Below the pieces are notes generated by a model, which ran no database searches, was not told where the DNA came from, and saw nothing but the letters and a program-made list of their open reading frames with translations. Both the position numbers and the translations under genes were made by a program. A stretch of 23,510 nt of DNA from Thoreauomyces humboldtii (lineage: Eukaryota; Chytridiomycota; Chytridiomycetes; Spizellomycetales; Powellomycetaceae): contig JADGJA010000321.1 in NCBI GenBank assembly GCA_027596035.1, positions 1 through 23,510 of the forward strand, written 5' to 3'. Positions within the stretch are counted from its first letter, which is position 1. Every line of letters begins with the position of its first letter. Of this stretch, positions 7,313 to 16,503 are shown piece after piece.

Positions 7313-9924
7313 TCAGATGATCTGTTCCCTGGCCCTGCTCTCGTTCAAGTGGACCAGCTTCGGCAATATGACGTCCAGAGCGACCACCTCTCCCTTGTTG
7401 CCCATCTTGCTATCCTTCTCGTCCCTGTTGTTCCTGCAGTTGACCGTCCTGGCCTCCTGTTCATCCTGACCGACGACGAAGGTGAAGTTCCAGAGGGCGA
7501 CCTCGGCGTTCCTGATCTTCTTGTTGAGAGTGAGGTCGGTGAGGTCGGCCTCGGCGTTGAGTCCCTGCTGGTAGAGCAGCTGTTGGACTTCGATGGCGTA
7601 GTCGTTGTACTTTGCGGCGACAGGGACGACGATGATCTGGCGGGGTGAAATCCAGAAGGGCCATTTTCCGCCGAAATGCTCCATGATGATCCCCATGAAC
7701 CGTTCCACGGAGCCGAGAACGGCTCGGTGAATCATGACGGGTCGCTCGTAGGTCATGTCCTTGGAACGGTATTGGAGCTCGAACCGTTGCGGGAGTTGGA
7801 AGTCGAGCTGGATAAAGATAACGAACGAGAGTGTCAATTATCGAGCGTTCTGCCCGGACAGCGAGAATTAAGTAGCGTACCTGGATGGTGGCGCACTGGT
7901 GTTTACGGCGGAGTGCATCGGTGATGGAAATGTCAATCTTCGGGCCGTAAAAAGCACCATCCCCGGGGTTCAATCCCCAAGGATGTCCAAACTTGTTCAA
8001 GGCCTGCTCCAGCATGCCCTCCGCCTTGTCCCAAGTCTCGATCTCGCCAAGGTAGTTTTCGGGTCGGGTCGACAGGTTGAGGTGGAACTCGAAGCCGAAA
8101 ATTCCGTAGGTGTGCTGCAAGAAGTCCAGGCAGCCATCCATCTCGGCAGCGAGCTGTGGGGAGGGATGAACGTCGGCATAGTTTCAGAACATCCGAGGAA
8201 TACCCGTGGTCCTACCTGCTCGATCGTGCAGAAGATGTGAGCATCGTCCTGCTGAAACCTCCGCACGCGCGTGAGTCCGCTGAGGGCACCGGAAGCCTCG
8301 TTACGATGGAGGACTCCGAAATCGGCAAATCGGATGGGGAGTTCGCGGTAAGATCGCTCACGGTGCGCGAACATGACGCAGTGACCAGGGCAGTTCATGG
8401 GCTTGAGAGCCCATTTATCCTTCTCGACGTCGACGATGAACATGTCTTCGGAATAGTTAGCCCAGTGCCCGCTCGTCTCCCACAGCTTCGAGTTGTACAT
8501 GTTGGGAGTGATGACTTCGCTGAACCCGCGCTTGCGGTACTCGGCCTATGTTGAAGAAAAGGTAGCATGCAAAGTCAAGAGAGAGAGGCACCGCCGATTC
8601 TTTCCCGTCGCACCTTCTGCATGTCCATAAGTTTGTTGTAAATCTTGGTACCGGCGGGCAACATGAAGGCGCTGCCGGGGCTCAAGTCATCAAAGAAGAA
8701 GAGTTCCTGCTCTTTTCCGATCTTCCTGTGGTCACGCTTCGCAGCCTCCTCGAGGAACAGCTTGTGCTGCTTCATCTTCTCGTTGTCCGGGAACGAGATC
8801 CCGTATACGCGCTGGAGGGAGTCGTTCTTTGCATCGCCGAGGAAGTAGGATGCCGAGTTCTTCGTGACGGCGAACGCCTTGATGCGGCCGGTGTTGGGGA
8901 TGTGGGGGCCGAGGCAGAGATCGATGAGGGGTCCGCATCGGTAGACGGTAGTCGTGGTGTTGTCGGGAACTTTGGTGTTGATGAAGTGCTGCTTGTATTT
9001 GTTGTGCTTGAACATGTTAAGGAGGTCGGGCTTGGAGATGACAAGACGCTCGAAGGGTTGCTTCTCCTTGATGGCTTTCTTGGCAAGAGTCTCCAGGGCA
9101 GGGTAGTCGGCGTGAGTAACAGATCTTTCGAACGAGACAGATCTTCAAGTCAGTTTCGGCGGGTCATCGTTCTCCTTTGGTCTGTGCCGTGATTTACCCT
9201 TCCATGCCCATTTCGTAGTAGAAACCGTCCTCGAGAGGGGGTCCAAGACACAGATGACATCCGTAGTGCAGCTCACACGCTTCTCCCAGGACGTGAGCCG
9301 AAGAGTGCCAGTACACCTTCTCACCTACAGACCATGAGACATGTCAAAAATCCGCGGACACGCATTCCATTCTCCACGTCCTCCGTTTCCTCTCACCTTC
9401 TTCGTCGTCGAAAGTCAGCAGCTGCAGCTTGCAGCTCGACTCGAGCGGCCTGGGGAGATCCCACAGCTTGCCGTCCACCTTTGCGATGACGACCTTCTCG
9501 CTCAGGGACTTTGCAATGCCCTTCGCAATATCGAGCGGGGACGTCTCCCACGCCTTTCCGTCGATGACCTTTCCGTCCGGGAGCGTGACGGTGATGGGAT
9601 CCCGGGGCTTCTGGGCCACCTCGTCGTCGTACTTTTTCTTCAGGGCCTCAAAGAGGTCGATACGCCATTGGAGGTATTCTGGCGGTGGAGTGATCTACAG
9701 GTGCGCATTTTGCCAGCACGACAATTAGGACTCTTTGAGCTCGATTTACCGAACGTCCCGCGCGATGCAGACGATACTTCAAGGGCATTGGTCCCATCTC
9801 CTCCCGTCTTTGCCTTCTTTGGCTTTGGAGCCTTGACGGTGAGGTTCTTTACTGCGTCCGCGACCACGTCGACCGCACCGTGCACCTTGTCCGCCACGAC
9901 GTCGACTGTTGTCTTTTCTGCCAT
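7313..9924 (-). CDS. THS1: Threonyl-tRNA synthetase, cytoplasmic
   Basis: Seven exons on the minus strand: 9924-9778, 9694-9397, 9324-9198, 9142-8614, 8545-8216, 8153-7881, 7807-7313; 732 aa (yeast Ths1 is 734). Domains in order: Lys-rich N-terminus, TGS (about 75-140, [20 protein letters not shown]), editing/SAD domain (HSSAHVLGE, then [14 protein letters not shown]), and the class II catalytic core with the zinc ligands Cys of MNCPGHC, His of QQDDAHIF and His of MIHRA. Motif 2 is [20 protein letters not shown] and motif 3 is [16 protein letters not shown]. The C-terminal anticodon-binding domain starts [20 protein letters not shown]. It charges tRNA-Thr with threonine. Two junctions are ambiguous: the intron 1 donor (GTATCG used, keeping ITPPPEYL) and the intron 3 acceptor (9143 used; 9125 would drop six residues). 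The frame is open upstream of the ATG. Confidence 0.96.
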
Positions 9925-10357
9925 CGCTCTTCCTGAATCCGAGGGTCCTCTTTGCCTTGATTGATCCCTTTTGCAAGGCCCGACTTGAGATGCTTGAAGC
10001 TTCCTTGGTGGATCTTGCCGTGTCCCTCTTATCCGCCTGTGAACGGTGGGAGTTTCTGGTGGCACTGCAGCCTCATTTGGTGCGGGCCGCTCGACAGCCT
10101 CCGGATGACTCGGGTGACTCACTCTCTTCCAGTCAGGAGAATTCAGAAGCAAAGTCCCAAAAGCAAAGTCCGTCAGGGAACAGAAGCGATTCTCGACTTG
10201 CGATCGTACTGACCGGCAAACGGCACGGTCAAAGTGGAGTGTTGCAGTGGTGTACAGTACATCTGATCTGCATTCTATAAAAGGCGCACTTTGCTGCTAT
10301 TTAGAGTTTTTGCCGTTTCTTCTCCTGGCCCACGCATTTCCTCCAGAGGAATCAACC
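9925..10357. promoter_or_regulatory. Divergent region, ThrRS / TLDc gene, with a TATA box
   Basis: 433 bp between the two start codons. On the plus strand TATAAAAG lies at 10276-10283, 75 bp before the ATG at 10358, a normal position for a core promoter. On the minus strand the ThrRS frame stays open to an in-frame ATG at 10152, giving a possible 76-residue Arg/Pro-rich extension. On the plus strand the TLDc reading frame is also open from about 10110, so part of this region could be coding. Confidence 0.45.
10276..10283 (+). promoter_or_regulatory. TATA box of the TLDc gene
   Basis: TATAAAAG, 75 bp upstream of the proposed ATG at 10358. It is the best TATA match noted in the window. If the TLDc reading frame really extends upstream, this would instead be coding sequence (Ser-Ile-Lys-Gly). 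Confidence 0.5.
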
Positions 10358-10783
10358 ATGCCGAACGAAAAATGGGTCATCGCTTCTAGATACCAGCAAG
10401 ATGCTCCCACACCGGTGACGCTGATGGAGACCACCTGCTGGTCGGATGTGTTCAACGCGCTGACCTGGTCTTCGACACCGTTTGGAAGGCAGCAACCACC
10501 CAATGGAACGATGCCGAGACCAAGCATCCATGATCGTCATGATCGCGGAACGAGCCATTCACATCGGGGGCGGCGGGTAAGTTACTTCCAATGTGTACTT
10601 GCTTGGGGGCGAAACCTGACCCTCCAAAATGTGAAATTCAGAGCATCAAAGGGTCTTTTCATCGATACAACGCTGACGGAAGGCAAGACGGGGACCTGTC
10701 AGACATTCGACAACCCACCATTGACAGGCACGAAGGAGTCACATTTCGATTTTCATGTCATGGAAGTGTTTGCATTCAGTTGA
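10358..10783 (+). CDS. Short TLDc-domain protein (C-terminal part of the domain)
   Basis: Proposed exons 10358-10440, 10493-10576 and 10642-10783; 102 aa. Exon 1 (NEKWVIASRYQQD) resembles the middle of TLDc domains (W-x(3,4)-RY-x-G). The 52-nt intron contains CTGAC as a possible branch site. Exon 2 ends in IAERAIHIGGGG. Exon 3 gives SKGLFIDTTLTEGKTGTCQTF, DNPPL and HFDFHVMEVFAFS, which matches the TLDc end pattern (GLWID-L-G-S-C-TF-N-L, then F-x-LEVW-F). TLDc proteins include OXR1/NCOA7-type V-ATPase regulators and oxidation-resistance factors. The first third of the domain is not in this model. The frame upstream (KWSVAVVYSTSDLH, about 10232-10273) faintly resembles the usual W-x-LLYST start, so the gene may extend upstream, or may be truncated. 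It is convergent with WDR34. Confidence 0.6.
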   Translation: MPNEKWVIASRYQQDAPTPVTLMETTCWSDVFNALTWSSTPFGRQQPPNGTMPRPSIHDRHDRGTSHSHRGRRVSYFQCVLAWGRNLTLQNVKFRASKGLFIDTTLTEGKTGTCQTFDNPPLTGTKESHFDFHVMEVFAFS

Positions 10784-10928
10784 AAACCTCAAATAGGAAT
10801 CATCATCTTCCGCCATCTATTCAGAAGGGATGCGTGGTGGTCCGTGAGGATATTAATACTGGGGAAATCTTTTCAAGAGTGTCGATGAATCTCATCACCC
10901 CCCAGTAGCAAACAAGCTAATCGTTCTC

Positions 10929-12956
10929 TCACAGCCTTCCCAAAGCCTCCACACATCTCCACTCTCTGCCCACCGACTCGGTCGTCAACGCCGACGCCAC
11001 TTTCCACACCTTGACGATACCCGACGCATCTCCTGTTGCGATCAGGTCCGCCCTCCCCTTGCTGAATGCCAACGATGTAGCCGCCACGCTGCTCTTCGTC
11101 GTGACCTGAATGGTTGTGTGAGGGAGAGAGGGCGAGTGGGCCAGGTCGAAGATGTAAAGGAGACCATCGGCCGAGGTTGCGGCGAACACGGTCGCACGAT
11201 GAGGGGAGAAGACGGTCGCGTAGAGGGAGGCGGAGGAAGGTGAGAATGTCAGAAGTGGCTTTGTCTAGAAAGAGTAATTCCACGATCAGCATCAGTACAG
11301 GGGGTTGCGCCTTGGGCCGTAGGCCCTGTCTCGTATTCTCTCTTACCTGCAGAACATTGTAAAGATGTATCAACCCATCGCTCCCGCCGCTCACGAACAG
11401 GTTCCGATGAAAGGTCGAACAGCTGATAGCATTGACAGGTCCCGTATGCGGTGCATACGCGAACTGGATCGGATTGACGAGTCGTTGCTGAGACGATGGC
11501 AGTGGGGCCGAGTACGCAGATGCGTGTTCATCCCGAACAAGCGGGGTTGTCATCGCGCGCCCGCACTTGACGATATACCCCGGCTCGGTCGCGACGATGA
11601 AGACGGTCTGGTTCTCGGATGGGAACGAGAAGGATGTGCCTCCGAGTACGGCGTCCTGCTTCACGCTCCCGGACTGTCGAAGATGTCGTGGGATGGAGCC
11701 CATGAGAAGCTGGGATCTGGGATTCATGAGTTGGCAAGCAATGACCATGATGGGCTAGAACTCTGTCATACCCGGCTATCGGAGTGGCCAGTCCATTTTC
11801 GGGATCCCATGTCAAGACTTTTCCGTCGTTGCCGATGCTCATGACCTGTCGGTTCAAATGATCAGGTTGGTTGCATGAGGCAGATCCAAAAGACCTCTCA
11901 TTTGATCTCGTACATTATAGGTTCCCGGCTTGCCTCCTGGGACCCATTCCACTTTGGCGACGGGTTCCTGATGTGTTACGTCGCTCATTTTGGAGACTGC
12001 GACCAGCGGGTCAAGTTTTGGCTCGTTGGTCTGTGCTAGGAGAACTTGTCCTACAACGGCAGACATAACACATCAGATATGATTACTGAATGTGCTGGCT
12101 GGATTAGGTGCCGAACGAACCGTTGAAGCAGCCCGCTGCAATCAACGATGGAATCTCCGGGTGGAACGCTATGCACATGACGCAGCTCTGACAAACGAAA
12201 CCCATATATCAGCCAGTCTGGACGGACAATCCCTGCAATCAGGTTCGAATTTCCTACCTCAGTCTCGACGGTCCATGTCGGCGTATCCTCGACCAGACGG
12301 CTGGCCAGCGACCAGGTGCATAGCGATCCCTTGTGATTGCACCAACTCTCATGGTCGAACCTTCCAAAAGCAACGCCCACGGTGCTCCCCGTCTTGTTCC
12401 ACGACAGGTCTGTCACGAGCATCTCGGGATCCCGGGAAGTAGCGGAAAGTGTGTGCAGAAGGGTGGTGGAAGTGACGCTCTCGTCCCATTGCGCTGACCA
12501 ACCTGGCATCGATTTATGAGGTTTCTATACAAGGACTGCAGGAGCTTCAAGGATTAAACTTCATACCGTCAAATGCAGTGCTCTTGATGTTATCCAGAAG
12601 CTGGTTGGAAGTCACCGACTCGACGCGTGAAAGAAACTCCACCATACTCCCCTGGTCGTAGCGATCGAGCAGCCGAAATTGCAAGACCGGTTCTGGATCC
12701 ATTTGGATCTGTGATGCAAAGGAGGTTCAGATCTCAGTTATGCGCTATGAGACACAGTTCTGAAGGCTCTCACGTCAATGTGGGTGGAGGAGATGGCCTG
12801 GGTGGCCCGCTCCGCGAACTGGACAGGTTTGGTTTGGGACTGACCGTCGCGTTTGTCTTTGACTTTTTGTCATGACGATGGGATGTCGACTACGGCTAGC
12901 GGCGTGTAAGATTGGAAGAGGGTTGGACCAGAGGCCGTGGTGGTGGTGGGTGCCAT
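10929..12956 (-). CDS. DYNC2I2: Dynein-2 intermediate chain WDR34 (DYNC2I2), intraflagellar transport
   Basis: Nine exons on the minus strand: 12956-12894, 12839-12774, 12708-12567, 12502-12258, 12187-12121, 12050-11914, 11845-11772, 11716-11347, 11264-10929; 499 aa. The helical segment MVEFLSRVESVTSNQLLDNI ending STAFDGW precedes a WD40 propeller. Diagnostic pieces are LSWNKTGSTVGVAFGRFDHE, CTWSL, CVMCIAFHPEIPSLIAAG, VMSIGNDGKVLTWD, NAISCSTFHRNLFVSGGSDG, FAATSADGLLYIFDL and IATGDASGIVKVW. They follow WDR34 order and spacing and differ from cytoplasmic dynein-1 chains. The protein belongs to the dynein-2 motor for retrograde intraflagellar transport, which indicates a flagellated cell stage. 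The two N-terminal exons, including an SQT/ATQA stretch that may bind dynein light chains, are the least certain. All nine exons join in frame. Confidence 0.9.
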
Positions 12957-13789
12957 GTCGGTTGGTTGTTGGGGAAAAGGCCAGATCAGATCCCCAAGAG
13001 GAGAGAAAGCGCAGCAAAAGAAGGACGCCGCTGAATGCCATGTCCGAGCGCCAAGAACAGGACGAACAGTGAGGGTGGCCTGGCTGGCAACAGACATAAA
13101 CTACTCTATCTATACACAGCTTGCGCCTTTTCCCCTCATCACTAAGGAGATCTCGGACCGAGTCCGACCGATCATCGGTGCATAACCTGAGACCTTGAGC
13201 CGATCGGCACGTTCCCGGAGAAGACCACAGGGCAACAGACACCCTCCCAGTGTGATGACGATAGCACCCAAAGAAACCCTTGCCTGAGCGCGGCGTAGCG
13301 ATGTGCTCTCCAGCTGAAATCACCGTACTGTAAGTGGGTTTCTCTTCGACATGGGGGCCTCTGCCTCTGGGGGTGAAATCTGTCGAAAGACCGGGAGTCC
13401 CTGCGCAGACGGGGGTTCCGCAGCAACCTCTCAAGCAACTCTCATCCAGTGCTCTCTCTCTCTCAAGGCATGAGGCATACGTCGCATGACAAAGGAGTGA
13501 AAGCGCTGCAAGTGCAGCAGTCACATCCTGCCACTTCGTGCATGTGTGCGGAGCACCCCCGGGAAGTGTGCTGCAAACGACGTCGGCTGCTTCTCTTCCA
13601 AGATTAACCAAGGGATGTCTGCTACATTTGGTGCGAATCAGGACGATACTTTGACTGCCAGCCAGAGCAAAACCAAGGAACCAAACGCCCCCCCAAAAAA
13701 CACTACAGCTATATATGTTGCTCATCACCACCACCTGCTCAAAACCCCCCACAATAGAAGAGGGGATAATCGCCAAGCCTTCACCCGTG
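12957..13789. promoter_or_regulatory. 833-bp gene-free region with a cluster of inverted repeats
   Basis: The longest stretch without a supported gene; it lies upstream of WDR34 and downstream of the 822-aa gene. Within 13153-13208 are TCGGAC-CGA-GTCCGA (13153-13167), CCGAT-C-ATCGG (13168-13178) and the palindrome GCCGATCGGC (13199-13208), about 200-250 bp upstream of the WDR34 ATG. They share CCGA/TCGG cores and include CGG-N7-CCG, the spacing style bound by fungal Zn2Cys6 factors. A minus-strand frame of 333 codons spans the region but lacks coding-like codon use and was not annotated. Confidence 0.4.
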
Positions 13790-16337
13790 TTACGCCCAAC
13801 CGACCTTCTCGATGACCTCGCGGTCGACCCCAGGGTTGACCTTCATGACCGCATCCCAATCCCACAGACCCCTGTCGTTCCCGATCTCGTTCCGTTCCTT
13901 GACCCGTCCCTCATCCCAGAACCTCCCAGCGGCGGCGACCATCTCGTCGTAGTCGGTGGCCGGCATGGCCAGGTTCCACCTGCACCTGTATCCCTTCCCG
14001 CCCTCCTCCTCCTCCACCGGTCCAAAGTCGCAGTGGTACGACTCGAGGACGTCGGTCCAGCCCCACAGGACCGTGCCGTGGGGGGCCGGGGTGCGGAGGT
14101 TGAGGACAGGGAAGCACACGTCACCACCCTCGAAGGGACCGTGGACGTAGCTCAACCCTTGCACCCGGTTCGGATCCTCTCGTCTCGATGCATCGGGGGC
14201 GAGGTTCCACTCGACCTCCATGGACGGTAGGAAGAGTGGATCGGGTACGTGGTTTCCAGCCAACTTTCTCCATTCCTGCACTCGCGAGAAGGAAAAGGGG
14301 AGGAACATCTGGTAGATGTCCGAGAGTTCCGAGAGGACTTGGCGAGTGGCCGAGCATGCGAGCATTCGGGAAGCCGCGAGACGGACGTCCGGGTCTGGGG
14401 ATGGCAAGGGGGGACGAGCGAGTTGATGGCCTAGACGTGGGGCTCCGGAGTGTTGGATCTCCACGCCGACTTGCCAGGATCCTCCCGGCCAGCCGGGTTT
14501 GGCAGATTTGGAGGATGGTCGGAACTGTGGCGGTGTCCAGAGGCGCGGTGCGTAAGTACCGAGAGGCGCGGTGTCCAGTACCACTGGAGTATACGTGCAG
14601 TCTCCCGACAGCGCGACGGGAAAGTCATGCGACACCAGCGGCGAAGGCGAGACTCTCACGGCTCCAAGGAGGTCGACGGGAGTCGTGTGGACTGCCGGGC
14701 CGGGAACCTCCGGAACAGCAGCCATACTAGCTTGCTCGAACAGCGGCGGGACAAGAACTTCAGGTTGCGAATAAGGCACGGCTGCATATTCCCCTTGCCA
14801 CCGAGCGGGATCGCAAAGCTGCAGAGCTAGTTCCTGCGAGGCGACGCATGCCAGGAGGTTCGTTTCCTTGGACAGCAAACCCTCCGCTTTCGCGATGACC
14901 TGCATCCAGGCGCCCGTCTTCACGCTGTGCACAAAGACAAAGAACCTCGGATCGTCTATTTGCACAAATGATGCCGCATTGTTCTTGTGCCATCCATCTG
15001 GCCGGAAAGGGAACGGTTCGCGTCGGGTGGTGTGACCCTCGGCGCCTTCGATGACGTCCTCCCACGACACACCCATACAGAAGTAAAAGGCAAAAGACTT
15101 CAGAAGCTCGGCGCGCCGATGGTTGAGCTTTCGATTCACTTGATTGTTGTCCCATCGGAGTAGCTTCTTCTGCGCTGTTACGGTTAATTCTTGACGAAGG
15201 ATCTGGGTATGAGAAGACTGATTATCGAGATCCTGTTTTACGACCGGGGTAAGCTTTCGAGCGCGTTTTACGCTTGATGGAGAGGCTGCGTGAGCCGAAT
15301 CTATGTCCGAAGTCGATTTACTTCGCTTACGGACGGGTTGGTCGCGGGTGAGTGTCGTGGTTATTGGAGTAGCGGGGTTGAGAGTCGCCGGGACCACATC
15401 CACTGACTTGATGAAGGACTCCTCCGGGACGGGGGTCGACAAGAACGAATTGTGGGACATCGGGACGATCGGAATGGGTACTTGAGAAAACAAACTATGG
15501 CCGATGTCGAAAACGGGAACTGTAGACTCCAGCTGTTGCTTTACCTCAACATCTTGCAGCTGCTGTACCTGTTGCTGCTGATCAATATGAACCTCTCCAT
15601 CATGCAATTCCCGTTCCTGATGCGCGTGCCCCATCTCCAGCTGCTGCATTCCTTCAGCAGTGGTCGGGAGATCGTAGTCAATCACTCTTGGCTTCGGTTC
15701 CACGATCGCAATGCTGATCCCAGTCAACTCCGCAAACTCCTTTCTCTTCTCGGGGCTACGAGCCAGCTCCCTCCTCTCCTTCTCCCACGCATTCTGTCGA
15801 CACCGGTTGCAGGGTCTTCGGTCCCTTCGACCGGGAACGTGGTGACAGGGTTGCGAGACTTTTGCGTTGAGGAACGCTTTCGACGGTCGGTATTCGTTCA
15901 GGGTGTCAAGGCTGCCGGCGGAACTACTGACGGAACTTTCACGTTTTCGCGGTTCTGGGGTTATGACAGGGCTTGCTCTGGGTGTATCAAGATGAGGCTG
16001 GGTTGGCTGGTGGGGTGACTTATCCAGAGGTGGTCCCGGAAATTGCTGATGCTGCTGCTGAGGAGAGGGTAGCTGATGCTGTTGCCCGAGATACGTGTCC
16101 GCAGATGCCTGTAGTCCTTCTTTGAGGTCTTGTGACGCAGGCACCTGACCTTCATGCAATTGGGTCGCGATTGCGGGATGCTGAAGATCGAAGTGGGCCC
16201 TGGGGAGGTGCGGGAAGGAGGACGGAACGTCGAGAGGGGACCACGACTCGTCATTGACGACCTGGGGGTTCTACTTACGGTCCAAGATCATCGTTCGGGA
16301 GCCTGGAGTCGAAAGCCAGCGTCATGCGTTTGGTCAT
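13790..16337 (-). CDS. Unrecognised 822-aa Gln-rich, probably nuclear protein with a Cys/His cluster
   Basis: Two exons on the minus strand: 16337-16279 (MTKRMTLAFDSRLPNDDLG) and 16199-13790, joined in frame by a GTAAGT donor and a CCCCAG acceptor. The N-terminal third is rich in Gln, Pro and Ser (QQHQLPSPQQQHQQF; later DQQQQVQQLQ). At about 138-153 is a small Cys/His cluster, PCHH, then RRDRRPCNRCR, followed by a charged helix (WEKERRELARSPEKRKEF). Two basic patches, VRKRSK (about 309-314) and VKRARK (about 330-335), look like a nuclear localisation signal. From about 360 on comes an ordered region (RRAELLKSFAFYFCMGVSWE, RFFVFVHSVKTGAWMQVIAK), then a Pro-rich linker and a Trp/Cys-containing C-terminus (HGTVLWGWTDVLESYHCDFG). 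I do not recognise any domain. A transcription or chromatin regulator is an inference from composition only. The gene follows glutathione synthetase on the same strand, 166 bp away. Confidence 0.8.
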
Positions 16338-16503
16338 TGTCTGGTGGTGGCCAAGGTCAAACTGACGGGACAAGCGCGTTCCGTTCGACTCCCCTGCACA
16401 CTCTCCGATGCGCTCTCGAATAAGCACGGGTAAGGAGGAACTGCTCAAGCACATCAGAAATGATGATGAGAGGATGTCTACCTCTAATCGTGGAAAAGGG
16501 ACC

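Noticed and set aside
7965..7978. GGGGTTCAATCCCC, resembling a tRNA T-arm
   Set aside because: It lies inside a ThrRS exon (encoding Asn-Pro-Gly-Asp on the minus strand) and no other tRNA parts surround it.
8728..9192. 154-codon plus-strand Val/Leu/Gly-rich frame
   Set aside because: Antisense shadow of ThrRS exon 4; the Val/Gly/Leu bias is what antisense of C/G-ending codons gives.
10441..10530. Apparent double frameshift suggesting a TLDc pseudogene
   Set aside because: A 52-nt GT-AG intron (10441-10492) with a CTGAC branch-like site joins the frames exactly, so no disruption is needed.
10358..10908. 161-aa alternative protein using one intron (10577-10641) and the frame ending at 10908
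   Set aside because: It gives a low-complexity second half of exon 1 and no domain; the three-exon model yields a continuous TLDc C-terminus.
12775..13776. 333-codon minus-strand open frame with a hydrophobic N-terminus and many Cys
   Set aside because: It begins at TTG, overlaps the first two WDR34 exons in another frame, and its third codon positions are not C/G-rich like those of real genes here. Probably chance openness.
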